Below the pieces are notes generated by a model, which was not told where the DNA came from, ran no database searches, and saw nothing but the letters and a program-made list of their open reading frames with translations. From contig CAWCEP010000017.1 of NCBI GenBank assembly GCA_963794615.1, forward strand, positions 94,382-158,381: a stretch of 64,000 nucleotides of DNA, read 5' to 3'. Each line of letters opens with the position of its first letter. Positions within the stretch are counted from its first letter, which is position 1. Source of the DNA: Chersky-840 sp963794615 (GTDB lineage Bacteria; Actinomycetota; Acidimicrobiia; Acidimicrobiales; UBA8190). Shown in pieces: positions 1-7,360 of the stretch. Position numbers and translations under genes: made by a program.

Positions 1-1
1 C

Positions 2-1516
2 CGTGACGTGACCTCGCAGGAGGTCGTCCTCGGCCTGCTCTCGCAACTCACCCGGCTGCCCGTCGTGGACCTCGACCACGACCGCCCCAGCGACCAAGCG
101 CTGGCATCGACACCGGTGACCGTGGCCCGCGAGTACGGGGCCGTCGGCTACCGCCTCGACGGGGACCAGCTCACGACGGCGTTCGGCGACCCTCCCGACG
201 ACGATGACGTGAGGGCGCTGTCGGTGCTCGTGGGTCACGTGGTGGTCCCGGTGCTGGCCAACCCCATCGCCATCGAGCGCGTGCTCGCCTCGATCGAGCC
301 ACCTCAGCCCCCCCCGCCACCCCCACCCGTGGTCACCAACGGATCGGCCCCCACCGCGCCCGGGACGGGCGTCGGCAACGGATCGGCCCCTGGCGCCGCC
401 AACGGCGGCCGGAACGGGTTACTCCACGCCGGCCCGAACCAGCCCGAGACCGAACCGCTGCACCTCGACGACCTTCTCCGCTACGCGGTGAGCGTCGGCG
501 CCTCGGACCTCCACGTCACGACGGGTCTTCCGGCCTGCATCCGTCTCCACGGTGCGATCCGGCCCATCGAGGGCTGCCCCGTGCTCAACAACGAGACGAT
601 CCGGGACATGGTCTTCGGGATCCTCCCCCAGACGATGCGGGAGCGCTTCGAGGCCGAGAAGGAACTCGACACGTCGCATTCGATCGTCGACGTGGGACGC
701 TTCCGTGTCAATGTCTTCCAGCAGCGGGGAACCGTGGCGGCAGCCATGCGCGCCATCCCCCACGAGATCCCGCCCTTCGAGGTCCTGGGGATCCCCGAGT
801 CGATTCGGTCGTTCACCGACATGCGCCACGGGCTCGTCCTCGTCACCGGCCCCACCGGGTCGGGGAAGTCCACCACCTTGGCGTCGCTCGTCGACATCAT
901 TAACCGGAACAAGCCGCTGCACATCGTCACGGTGGAGGACCCCATCGAGTTCCTCCACACCCACAAGCGGGCGATGGTGAACCAGCGCGAGGTGGGACAG
1001 GACACCATGTCCTTCTCCGAAGCGCTGCGACGGGTGCTGCGTGAGGACCCCGACGTCATTCTCGTCGGTGAAATGCGCGACCTCGAGACCATCTCGATGG
1101 CGCTCACGGCGGCCGAGACCGGCCACCTGGTCTTCGGGACCTTGCACACCCAGGACGCACCGCAGACCATCGACCGCATCATCGACGTGTTCCCCTCGAA
1201 CCAGCAGGACCAGATCCGGACCATGCTGGCCGGGGCGCTCGAAGGCGTGGTCACCCAACAGCTGCTGCTCAACGCAGACGGCACGGGCCGATTGGCCGCA
1301 TGCGAGGTCATGATCTGCACGTCCGCCATCCGCAACCTCGTGCGGAGCGCCAAAACGCATCAGATCTACTCCTTGATGCAGACCGGTGGGCAGTACGGCA
1401 TGCAGACGATGGACCAGGGCCTGGCCAAATTGGTGAAGACCGGGAGGATCACTGAGGCGGTCGCGTTCGACCGGTGCCGCAGCGAGGAAGACCTCCGCAA
1501 CCACTTGAACGTGTAG
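2..1516 (+). CDS. pilT: Type IV pilus retraction ATPase PilT (5' end cut by window)
   Basis: PilT is the hexameric cytoplasmic ATPase that depolymerises the type IV pilus and drives twitching. Counting from the GTG at 8, the Walker A GPTGSGKST lies at residues 281-289, the Walker B region DVILVGEMRD near 349, the His box HLVFGTLHT near 373, and the PilT signature AIRNLVR at 440. Residues 1-95 resemble the second half of an MshEN/T2SSE N-terminal domain, followed by a Pro/Gly/Asn-rich linker. The frame is open to the window edge, so the true start is probably upstream. The gene lies 9 bp before pilC. A PilB-type extension role is less likely because the AIRNL motif is present and the tetracysteine zinc motif of PilB is absent. 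Confidence 0.93.
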   Translation, partial: RDVTSQEVVLGLLSQLTRLPVVDLDHDRPSDQALASTPVTVAREYGAVGYRLDGDQLTTAFGDPPDDDDVRALSVLVGHVVVPVLANPIAIERVLASIEPPQPPPPPPPVVTNGSAPTAPGTGVGNGSAPGAANGGRNGLLHAGPNQPETEPLHLDDLLRYAVSVGASDLHVTTGLPACIRLHGAIRPIEGCPVLNNETIRDMVFGILPQTMRERFEAEKELDTSHSIVDVGRFRVNVFQQRGTVAAAMRAIPHEIPPFEVLGIPESIRSFTDMRHGLVLVTGPTGSGKSTTLASLVDIINRNKPLHIVTVEDPIEFLHTHKRAMVNQREVGQDTMSFSEALRRVLREDPDVILVGEMRDLETISMALTAAETGHLVFGTLHTQDAPQTIDRIIDVFPSNQQDQIRTMLAGALEGVVTQQLLLNADGTGRLAACEVMICTSAIRNLVRSAKTHQIYSLMQTGGQYGMQTMDQGLAKLVKTGRITEAVAFDRCRSEEDLRNHLNV

Positions 1517-1525
1517 GAGCCCGAC

Positions 1526-2758
1526 ATGGCGTTGACATTCGACTACAAGGTCAGGGACCGCACCGGCAATCTGGTGGAGGGCCAACTCGAGGGTGACAGC
1601 CTGGCGCTCGTCGTCGGCAAGCTGCGCGAGATGGGCTACCTCCCCCTGGCGGTGACGCCCAAGACGGGGGTCAACGTCCACCGCGAGATCTCGATCCCGG
1701 GTTTCACCAACCGGGTAAAGCTCAACGAGATCGCGGTCGTCACCCGCCAGCTCGCCACCATGATCGACTCGGGCCTGTCGGTCGTCCGGTCGCTCGGGAT
1801 CCTCGCCGGCCAGGTCGAGAACAAGGAATTGTCCCGGATCCTCGGTGAAGTGCGGATGGAGGTCGAGCGCGGCTCGTCGCTCTCGGCCGCCTGTGCCAAG
1901 CACCCCAAGGTCTTCAACACGCTCTTCGTCACGATGGTCCAGGCCGGAGAAGCCGGGGGCCACCTCGACAGCGTCTTGCTCGAGCTCGCCTCGACGATCG
2001 AGAAGCAGGCGGTCCTGCGGCGCAAGGTCCGCTCCGCCATGACCTATCCCATCATCGTGCTGAGCGTGATGGTCGTCATCTTCCTGGCGCTGCTCATCTT
2101 CATCGTGCCGGTGTTCCAGAAGCTCTTCGCGTCGTTGCACGCCAAGCTGCCGTTGCCCACGCTGGTCGTGATCGGGATCTCCAAGATCGTCCTCAGCGTG
2201 TGGGCAGTACTCCTCGTCGCCATGCTGGTCGTCGGGATCGTACTGCTCCGGCGGTGGATCAAGACGCCGGCCGGACGACTGAAGTGGGACGCCTTCAAGC
2301 TCAAGCCCCCCATCTTCGGGCCCCTGGTCCACAAGGTGGCGATGGCCCGCCTGTCACACACCTTGGGGTCGTTGATCCAGGCCGGCGTGCCCATCTTGGA
2401 GTCACTCGACATCGTGTCGGAGACCGCCGGCAACCAGGTCATCGGGAACGTGCTGATCGATGCCAAGACCGGGGTGCGCGAAGGACGGGCACTGGCGGAC
2501 ACGCTGCGCGATCACGAGGAAGTGATCCCCTCGCTCGTCACCCAGATGGTCGAGGTCGGCGAGCAGACCGGTGCCCTCGACTCCATGCTGCACAAGGTGG
2601 GGGAGTTCTACGACGGCGAGGTGGAGATCACCGTCAACAACCTCACGTCCATGCTGGAGCCGATCATGACCGTGTTCATGGGCGCGGGCGTCGGGATCAT
2701 GGTCATCAGCATGTACCTGCCCATGTTCAGCTACATCAAAGCCGTCCCGACGCACTGA
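1526..2758 (+). CDS. pilC: Type IV pilus inner-membrane platform protein PilC
   Basis: This 410-residue protein has the GspF/PilC architecture: two repeated T2SSF cytoplasmic domains (about 68-190 and 270-395) and three hydrophobic segments, near YPIIVLSVMVVIFLALL, VWAVLLVAMLVVGIVLL and MLEPIMTVFMGAGVGIMV. PilC anchors the extension and retraction ATPases to the membrane platform. The start is fixed by AGGAG at 1515-1519, which overlaps the pilT stop and sits 6 bp before the ATG. Length is normal for the family. Its position between pilT and the pilMNO genes matches type IVa pilus operons of Gram-positive bacteria. Confidence 0.95.
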   Translation: MALTFDYKVRDRTGNLVEGQLEGDSLALVVGKLREMGYLPLAVTPKTGVNVHREISIPGFTNRVKLNEIAVVTRQLATMIDSGLSVVRSLGILAGQVENKELSRILGEVRMEVERGSSLSAACAKHPKVFNTLFVTMVQAGEAGGHLDSVLLELASTIEKQAVLRRKVRSAMTYPIIVLSVMVVIFLALLIFIVPVFQKLFASLHAKLPLPTLVVIGISKIVLSVWAVLLVAMLVVGIVLLRRWIKTPAGRLKWDAFKLKPPIFGPLVHKVAMARLSHTLGSLIQAGVPILESLDIVSETAGNQVIGNVLIDAKTGVREGRALADTLRDHEEVIPSLVTQMVEVGEQTGALDSMLHKVGEFYDGEVEITVNNLTSMLEPIMTVFMGAGVGIMVISMYLPMFSYIKAVPTH

Positions 2759-2787
2759 CCCCACGGTTGGGTTCGGGCCCGAGTTCG

Positions 2788-4080
2788 ATGCACACGACCA
2801 CGGTCGACGACGTCATGAGTCCCGGTCTTGCTTCGCGCCTGCGGCGACGTTCGTGGCCCCTTGCGATCACGGCGCTGTCGCTCGTCATGGGGATGGCGTA
2901 CTGCCTCCTGTGGGCGCCGGTTGTCCGACACACCCATGTGTGGGTGGTCCCCTGGGACATCTGGGGGGCGTTTCGCTCCGCGCAATTCATCGGGTGGGGC
3001 GACCTCGGCAACGTCTACGGCGCCGGCACCGGCTTGGTCACGTTCCCGGGAATTCTGCTCCTGTTCGCCCCCGTCGCCGTGCTCACCGGCTGGTTCGGGA
3101 TGACGGCGAGCTTCCCGTTCAACCTTGCCCACGCGACGGTGTGGCTCGTGCTCGGACCCTACGAGATCTTGATCAGCTGCACCGCCCTCTTCGCCTGTGA
3201 CGCCCTGGCTGAACGGCTCGGCGTGGGTCGAGGACGACGCCGGTTGTTGTGTGTCGCCGAAGGGGTGGTCTTGTGGAACGTCTCGGTGATCTGGGGTCAT
3301 CCCGAGGACGCCGTGGCGGTGGCGCTGGCCATCTACGCACTGGTGCTGGCGCTCGACGGGCGATGGAGCGGGGCCGGATGGCTCTTGGGGGCCGCGGTGG
3401 CGACCCAGCCCGTCGTCATGCTGATGCTGCCCGTGATCCTCGCCGTGGCCGGAAGGAGTCGGGCCCTGGCGTTGCTCGTCCGGGTGTCGCTCCCGTCGGT
3501 GCTCCTGCTGGCGACGCCGCTCGCGGCGGAGTTCCACGCCACGGTCCGCGCCCTTGTCGATCAGCCCAATTTCCCCAACATCGACCACCGGACTCCGTGG
3601 ACATCGTTCGCCCCGAGGTTGGGGGGCGCCGGCGAGGGGCTTACCGTGGCCGCCGGTCCCGGTCGCCTGGTGGCGATCGCCCTGGCGTGTGTGACGGGGT
3701 GGCGGGCGCGGCGGTGGCGGGACCGCCCCGAGATGATCGTGGTGGCGGCGGCCTTCACGCTGGCCCTGCGGTGCCTCACCGAATCGGTGATGGTCTCGTT
3801 CTACGTGTGGCCGGTCCTCGCCGTCGGGCTCGTCGTCGTGATGCGGGGCTCGTGGTGGCGGGCAGTGATCGGCATCGTCGCCGCCGTGGGCATCACCGTC
3901 TGTGCTGATTCCCACCTCGGTGAGTGGGCGTGGTGGGGGATCGTGAACGGGGGCATCGTCGGGCTGCTCATGATCGGTATTCCGTCAAGGCGTCGGCGTC
4001 CCCTGCCGATACCTACAACCGTGGCGGATGCGGCACCCGCTCGTAACCATCCCCCCGTACTGGTGGGAGCAAGAACGTGA
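2788..4080 (+). CDS. Polytopic membrane protein, GT-C/DUF2029-like, within pilus operon
   Basis: About 430 residues with roughly ten hydrophobic segments. The early motif WDIWGAFRSAQF followed by a hydrophobic TFPGILLLFAPVAVL stretch resembles the first luminal loop and second helix of GT87/DUF2029-type membrane glycosyltransferases, but no catalytic residue can be assigned with confidence. ATG at 2788 follows the pilC stop by 29 bp; ATG at 2815 is an alternative. The 3' end carries the promoter for pilM. Its place inside the pilus operon suggests a role in pilus or pilin modification, which is inference only. Confidence 0.7.
   Translation: MHTTTVDDVMSPGLASRLRRRSWPLAITALSLVMGMAYCLLWAPVVRHTHVWVVPWDIWGAFRSAQFIGWGDLGNVYGAGTGLVTFPGILLLFAPVAVLTGWFGMTASFPFNLAHATVWLVLGPYEILISCTALFACDALAERLGVGRGRRRLLCVAEGVVLWNVSVIWGHPEDAVAVALAIYALVLALDGRWSGAGWLLGAAVATQPVVMLMLPVILAVAGRSRALALLVRVSLPSVLLLATPLAAEFHATVRALVDQPNFPNIDHRTPWTSFAPRLGGAGEGLTVAAGPGRLVAIALACVTGWRARRWRDRPEMIVVAAAFTLALRCLTESVMVSFYVWPVLAVGLVVVMRGSWWRAVIGIVAAVGITVCADSHLGEWAWWGIVNGGIVGLLMIGIPSRRRRPLPIPTTVADAAPARNHPPVLVGART
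3985..4012 (+). promoter_or_regulatory. Sigma28/WhiG-type promoter for pilM-pilN-pilO
   Basis: TCAA at 3985-3988, a 16-bp spacer, then GCCGATAC at 4005-4012. The known FliA/WhiG consensus is TAAA-N15/16-GCCGATAA, so the -10 matches 7 of 8 and the -35 matches 3 of 4. The same arrangement, including the shared string CCCCTGCCGATA, lies before pilA. It sits inside the 3' end of the preceding membrane-protein gene, about 85 bp upstream of the pilM start. Confidence 0.6.
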
Positions 4081-4096
4081 CCAGGAGATCGAGGAC

Positions 4097-5815
4097 ATGG
4101 CACAGGTAGTAGGACTCGACATCGGCACCAGCGCGGTACGCGCCGCCGAGCTCGAGTTCGGATCCGGAGCCCCCGTGCTCGTGGCCTTCGGGCAGGTTGG
4201 TCTGCCCCCGGGCGCCATCGTCGACGGCGAGGTCCAGGACCTGTCCGCCGTGTCCGATGCCATTTCCCGCTTGTGGCAGAACGGGAAGTTCCAGTCGAAG
4301 TCCGTTGTGGTCGGCATCGCCGGCCTGCGCGCCATCACCCGCGAAGTCGACCTGCCCTGGGTCCCCGACGAAGACGTCGACAGCGCGGTGCGCTTCCAGT
4401 CCGAGGAAGTCATCCCCTTCCCGCCCGACAAGACGATCCTCTCGGCCCAGGTCCTCTCCGACAACATCGCCCCCGACGGCACCAAGACCCGGCGCGTGCT
4501 GGTCGCCGCCGCCCATCGCGATCTCGTCGAAGGCGTCGTGCACGCGGCCGAGCAGGCGGGACTGATCGTCGAAGGTGTGGACCTCGTGTCCTCCGCCCTG
4601 GTGCGGGCCCTGGGCGATCCTTCCGTCGCCGCGGAGCGGCCCGAGGCCATCGTCTCCATCGGAGCCGGCCTGACCGTCGTGGTCGTCCATCAGGGCGGCC
4701 GCCCTCAATTCGTCCGGACCATCGGCACCGGGGGCAATGCCGCCACCGCGGCGGTGGCATCGGCGCTCGACCTTCCGCTCGTCGACGCCGAGGGCATCAA
4801 GCGTCGTCTCGGCGAGGTCTCGGCCCAGGTGACCTCCGCCGAAAGCGCGGTGCAGCCGGCCATCGCCGAGCTCGTCGGGGAGATCCGGAACTCCGTCCAG
4901 TACTTCGCCACCCTGCCCGGGCGTGCTCCCATCGCCAGGGTGCTGCTCACCGGGGGCGGGGCTCGCCTGCGTGGGCTGGTCAAGGAGTTGCGGGCCCAGG
5001 TGCGGATCCCGGTCGAGCACGTCTCGCCCTTGGAACGACTCGACCTGTCGCGGATCGACCTCGACCCGGAACAGGCCGCCAGCATCGAGCCGGTGCTGGC
5101 CACGCCCATCGGTCTCGCCCTTCCCGAGCCAAACCCGTCGGTCAAGAAATTCAACCTGGTCCCACCCGAGGTCGTGCAGCGCGCCTTCGAGCGCCAGGTG
5201 GCCCGCAAGGCGTTCGTGGCCGCCGGCCTGGTCGTGGTCCTGCTCGTGGGGGCCAGCGCCGGTCGTTTCCTGCAGGTCCACAGCGCCAAGAACGGCGTCA
5301 GCAATCTCCAGGCCACCGTGGCCAGTCTCAATGCCCAGATCCCCCGCTACGACAAGGTGGTGGCGATCAACAACGAGCTCCGCGTGGCCAAGGCCCAGGT
5401 CACCCAGCTCGGAAGCACCGCAGTCGACTGGGCCGCGGTCGTCTCGCAACTCGGGAGCCGGATCCCGGCCGGTCTGAGCGTCAACACCTTCACCGGAACC
5501 GGGCTCGCCACCGCGACGGGAGCCCCCGCCAGCACGACCGCCACCGCTACGGCCACCCCGAGTTCCACCGGCACGACGCCGGCGCCGGGATCGATCGGCT
5601 CTCTGTCGGTGGGACTGTCCGGCAACTTCCCGAACTCGGCCCACTTCGATCCCGTCGCCCAGTGGATCGACAATCTCACTGCGTCCACGATGTTCAGCCC
5701 GCCCGGTGTGAGTTCCGTTGCCAACACTCCGGCCGGGGCGAACACCACCGTCACGTTCAGCTCGACGCTGTGGCTCTTGCCCACCTCCAACCTGATCAAG
5801 AACGCAGGCTTCTGA
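4097..5815 (+). CDS. pilM: Fused PilM-PilN pilus assembly protein
   Basis: Residues 1 to about 345 are an actin-like PilM ATPase: VVGLDIGTSAVRAAEL at the N terminus, IPFPPDKTIL, SIGAGLTVVVV and a late LLTGGGARLRGLVKEL nucleotide-binding loop. From residue 350 (KKFNLVPPE, which mirrors the PilM-binding INLLP motif of PilN) the chain continues into a PilN module with one membrane helix (about 367-386), a coiled coil (about 395-430) and a periplasmic domain with a Thr/Ala-rich insert. PilM and PilN are normally separate proteins that bind each other, so the fusion locks them together. AGGAG at 4083-4087 supports the ATG at 4097. The stop overlaps the pilO start as TGATG. Confidence 0.9.
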   Translation: MAQVVGLDIGTSAVRAAELEFGSGAPVLVAFGQVGLPPGAIVDGEVQDLSAVSDAISRLWQNGKFQSKSVVVGIAGLRAITREVDLPWVPDEDVDSAVRFQSEEVIPFPPDKTILSAQVLSDNIAPDGTKTRRVLVAAAHRDLVEGVVHAAEQAGLIVEGVDLVSSALVRALGDPSVAAERPEAIVSIGAGLTVVVVHQGGRPQFVRTIGTGGNAATAAVASALDLPLVDAEGIKRRLGEVSAQVTSAESAVQPAIAELVGEIRNSVQYFATLPGRAPIARVLLTGGGARLRGLVKELRAQVRIPVEHVSPLERLDLSRIDLDPEQAASIEPVLATPIGLALPEPNPSVKKFNLVPPEVVQRAFERQVARKAFVAAGLVVVLLVGASAGRFLQVHSAKNGVSNLQATVASLNAQIPRYDKVVAINNELRVAKAQVTQLGSTAVDWAAVVSQLGSRIPAGLSVNTFTGTGLATATGAPASTTATATATPSSTGTTPAPGSIGSLSVGLSGNFPNSAHFDPVAQWIDNLTASTMFSPPGVSSVANTPAGANTTVTFSSTLWLLPTSNLIKNAGF

Positions 5816-6430
5816 TGGACAAAATCACCCGTTACCGAATCCCGATCCTGACCGGCGCCGGGGCCCTGGTCCTCGCCATCATCGTCTTCGTGGCGTGGAT
5901 CTCGCCCGAAGGCAGCAAGCTTTCGAGCCTCCACGCCCAGCAGACACAGCTCGAGTCCCAGCAAACCCACCTCCAGACCGAGCTGACCGCACTCAAGGCA
6001 GCCAAGGCCCACCTGGCTTCGAATTGCCAGGCGCTCTCGACGGACCTGGACGAGATCCCGGGGACCCCGAGCGTGGACAGCTTCTTCAACCAGGTCACTG
6101 CGCTGGCGGTGGCAAGCGGTGACCCCAACACGCCGAGCATCAGCGTGACCCAGGCGACCACGCCCGCCGGGCGCGACCAATCCCGTGGCGGTGACGTTCA
6201 CCCTGACGGGGACCTACGGCCAGATGTCTGCCTTCTTGAAGGGCCTCGACACCTTCCCGCGGTTGTTCACGGTCACCGCCATCACGATCAACGGCGGTCC
6301 CGTCGCCACCGGGGGGACCACGATCAATCCGGCCACAGCCGGCTACACGCTCAATCTGACCGGAAACATCTACTACAGCTCCGGGCAGCAGAACGTGTGT
6401 GCCGCCGACACGACAGCGGTCGCCCCCTGA
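5815..6430 (+). CDS. pilO: Pilus assembly protein PilO (one frame break)
   Basis: About 204 residues: a short cytoplasmic tail, one membrane helix (about 10-28), a coiled coil rich in Gln and Leu (about 34-70) and a periplasmic ferredoxin-like domain that includes TLTGTYGQMSAFLKGLD. PilO pairs with PilN in the alignment subcomplex. The frame changes at the GGG run 6169-6171. Removing one G restores TTPAGATNPVAVTFTLTG and gives a whole protein of normal length, so a consensus insertion error is likelier than a real mutation. The start overlaps the pilMN stop, implying translational coupling. Confidence 0.85.
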
Positions 6431-6486
6431 GGGCCGAAAGCCCTGCGTGTCGTTGTGCCGACATTGGGGAATTTCGCTCCGTTTCC

Positions 6487-6514
6487 TAAAGGAACTCTGA
6501 GCCCCTGCCGATAG
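6487..6514 (+). promoter_or_regulatory. Sigma28/WhiG-type promoter for pilA
   Basis: TAAA at 6487-6490, a 16-bp spacer, then GCCGATAG at 6507-6514. This matches the FliA/WhiG consensus at all four -35 bases and seven of eight -10 bases. It lies about 38 bp before the pilA ATG in the only sizeable gap of the pilus operon, so pilA probably has its own strong transcript. A second CCGATAG occurs 11 bp further downstream. Confidence 0.7.
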
Positions 6515-6552
6515 TTGTTCCGATAGCCATTGCGTATTAAGGGAGGAAGTCC

Positions 6553-7224
6553 ATGCTCAAGTCCATGCTCACGCGTCTGCGTGAGAACCGTATGCAGGAG
6601 ATCGAGGGAGACGGAGCAGCTGAAGCCGGCTTCACCTTGATCGAACTGATGGTGGTCCTGTTGATCATCGCCATCCTGCTCGCCATCGCCATCCCGACAT
6701 TCCTCGGGGTAGCCAACTCAGCCGGAGACCGGGCGTCGCAGTCGAACCTGACCAACGCGCTGACCGAGGTCAAGGCCCTGTACCAGAACAACGCCGCGTA
6801 CACCAGCGGCGGCGCCGCCATGACGATCGCTACCTTCACGGCCTCCGCCCCGGAGTTCTCGTGGACCGCGAATACGACGTGCGGCACCAGCACCAACGGC
6901 AACTGTGTCAGCGTGCAGGTGGTCGACTCCTCGGCCGCCGCTGACTCCCAGGGTGTCGAGCTGGCGGTTTACAGTGCCAAGACCACGACCTGCTGGTACG
7001 CAGCGGACCTCGAGTCTGCCCCGACGGCCAACCTGACCCCCGACGCCGGCGCCATTCCGTTCTCCGTCACTGGGCACGCGCCCACTGGTGCGGGCACTGC
7101 CGGCGTGTTCTACGGCAAGAAGACCGGGTCCACGGCCTCGGCCGCGTGCTACGCCGACTACCCGCAGTCAGTTGCTGCGTTCGCCTTTGGACAGAGCTAC
7201 GCTGCTGCTCCTTCGGGGAACTGA
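6553..7224 (+). CDS. pilA: Type IV major prepilin
   Basis: 223 residues with a class III signal: a charged 26-residue leader ending in Gly, then FTLIELMVVLLIIAILLAIA. Cleavage by prepilin peptidase is expected between G26 and F27, with the conserved Glu at mature position 5 (E31). The C-terminal head is Ala/Ser/Thr/Gly-rich and contains four Cys that could form disulfides. GGAGG at 6542-6546 lies close before the ATG. The gene is flanked by its own promoter and a strong terminator, as expected for an abundant subunit. No prepilin peptidase (PilD) is in the window. Confidence 0.93.
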   Translation: MLKSMLTRLRENRMQEIEGDGAAEAGFTLIELMVVLLIIAILLAIAIPTFLGVANSAGDRASQSNLTNALTEVKALYQNNAAYTSGGAAMTIATFTASAPEFSWTANTTCGTSTNGNCVSVQVVDSSAAADSQGVELAVYSAKTTTCWYAADLESAPTANLTPDAGAIPFSVTGHAPTGAGTAGVFYGKKTGSTASAACYADYPQSVAAFAFGQSYAAAPSGN

Positions 7225-7286
7225 TCGGTACCACCATCTGAAGCGCTCAGCCTGGTGCTGAGACGCCGACGACAGCTTCAATAGAT

Positions 7287-7320
7287 GATGGCCCCCGCTT
7301 CGGCGGGGGCCATCTCTTTT
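7287..7320 (+). terminator. Rho-independent terminator after pilA
   Basis: A perfect 12-bp stem (7287-7298 with 7303-7314) closed by the very stable C(UUCG)G tetraloop, followed by CTCTTTT. It ends the pilus operon 63 bp after the pilA stop and lies just before the convergent protease gene. Confidence 0.92.
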
Positions 7321-7360
7321 CCGGATTCGTTCTCGAGCGACGTCCTCCTCGGGGCCCTGC

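Noticed and set aside
419..2332. 637-codon open frame antisense to pilT and pilC
   Set aside because: It is a shadow of high-G+C coding sequence: Asp/His/Arg/Gly-rich translation, no family motif, and it covers two certain genes.
2200..2787. Upstream extension of the membrane protein gene at 2788
   Set aside because: The extension overlaps pilC in another frame and translates to Arg/Gly/His-rich noise; membrane helices begin only after 2788.
4273..5814. Long upstream extension of pilO overlapping pilM-pilN
   Set aside because: Out-of-frame shadow; pilO begins at the TGATG overlap at 5815, where the membrane helix starts.
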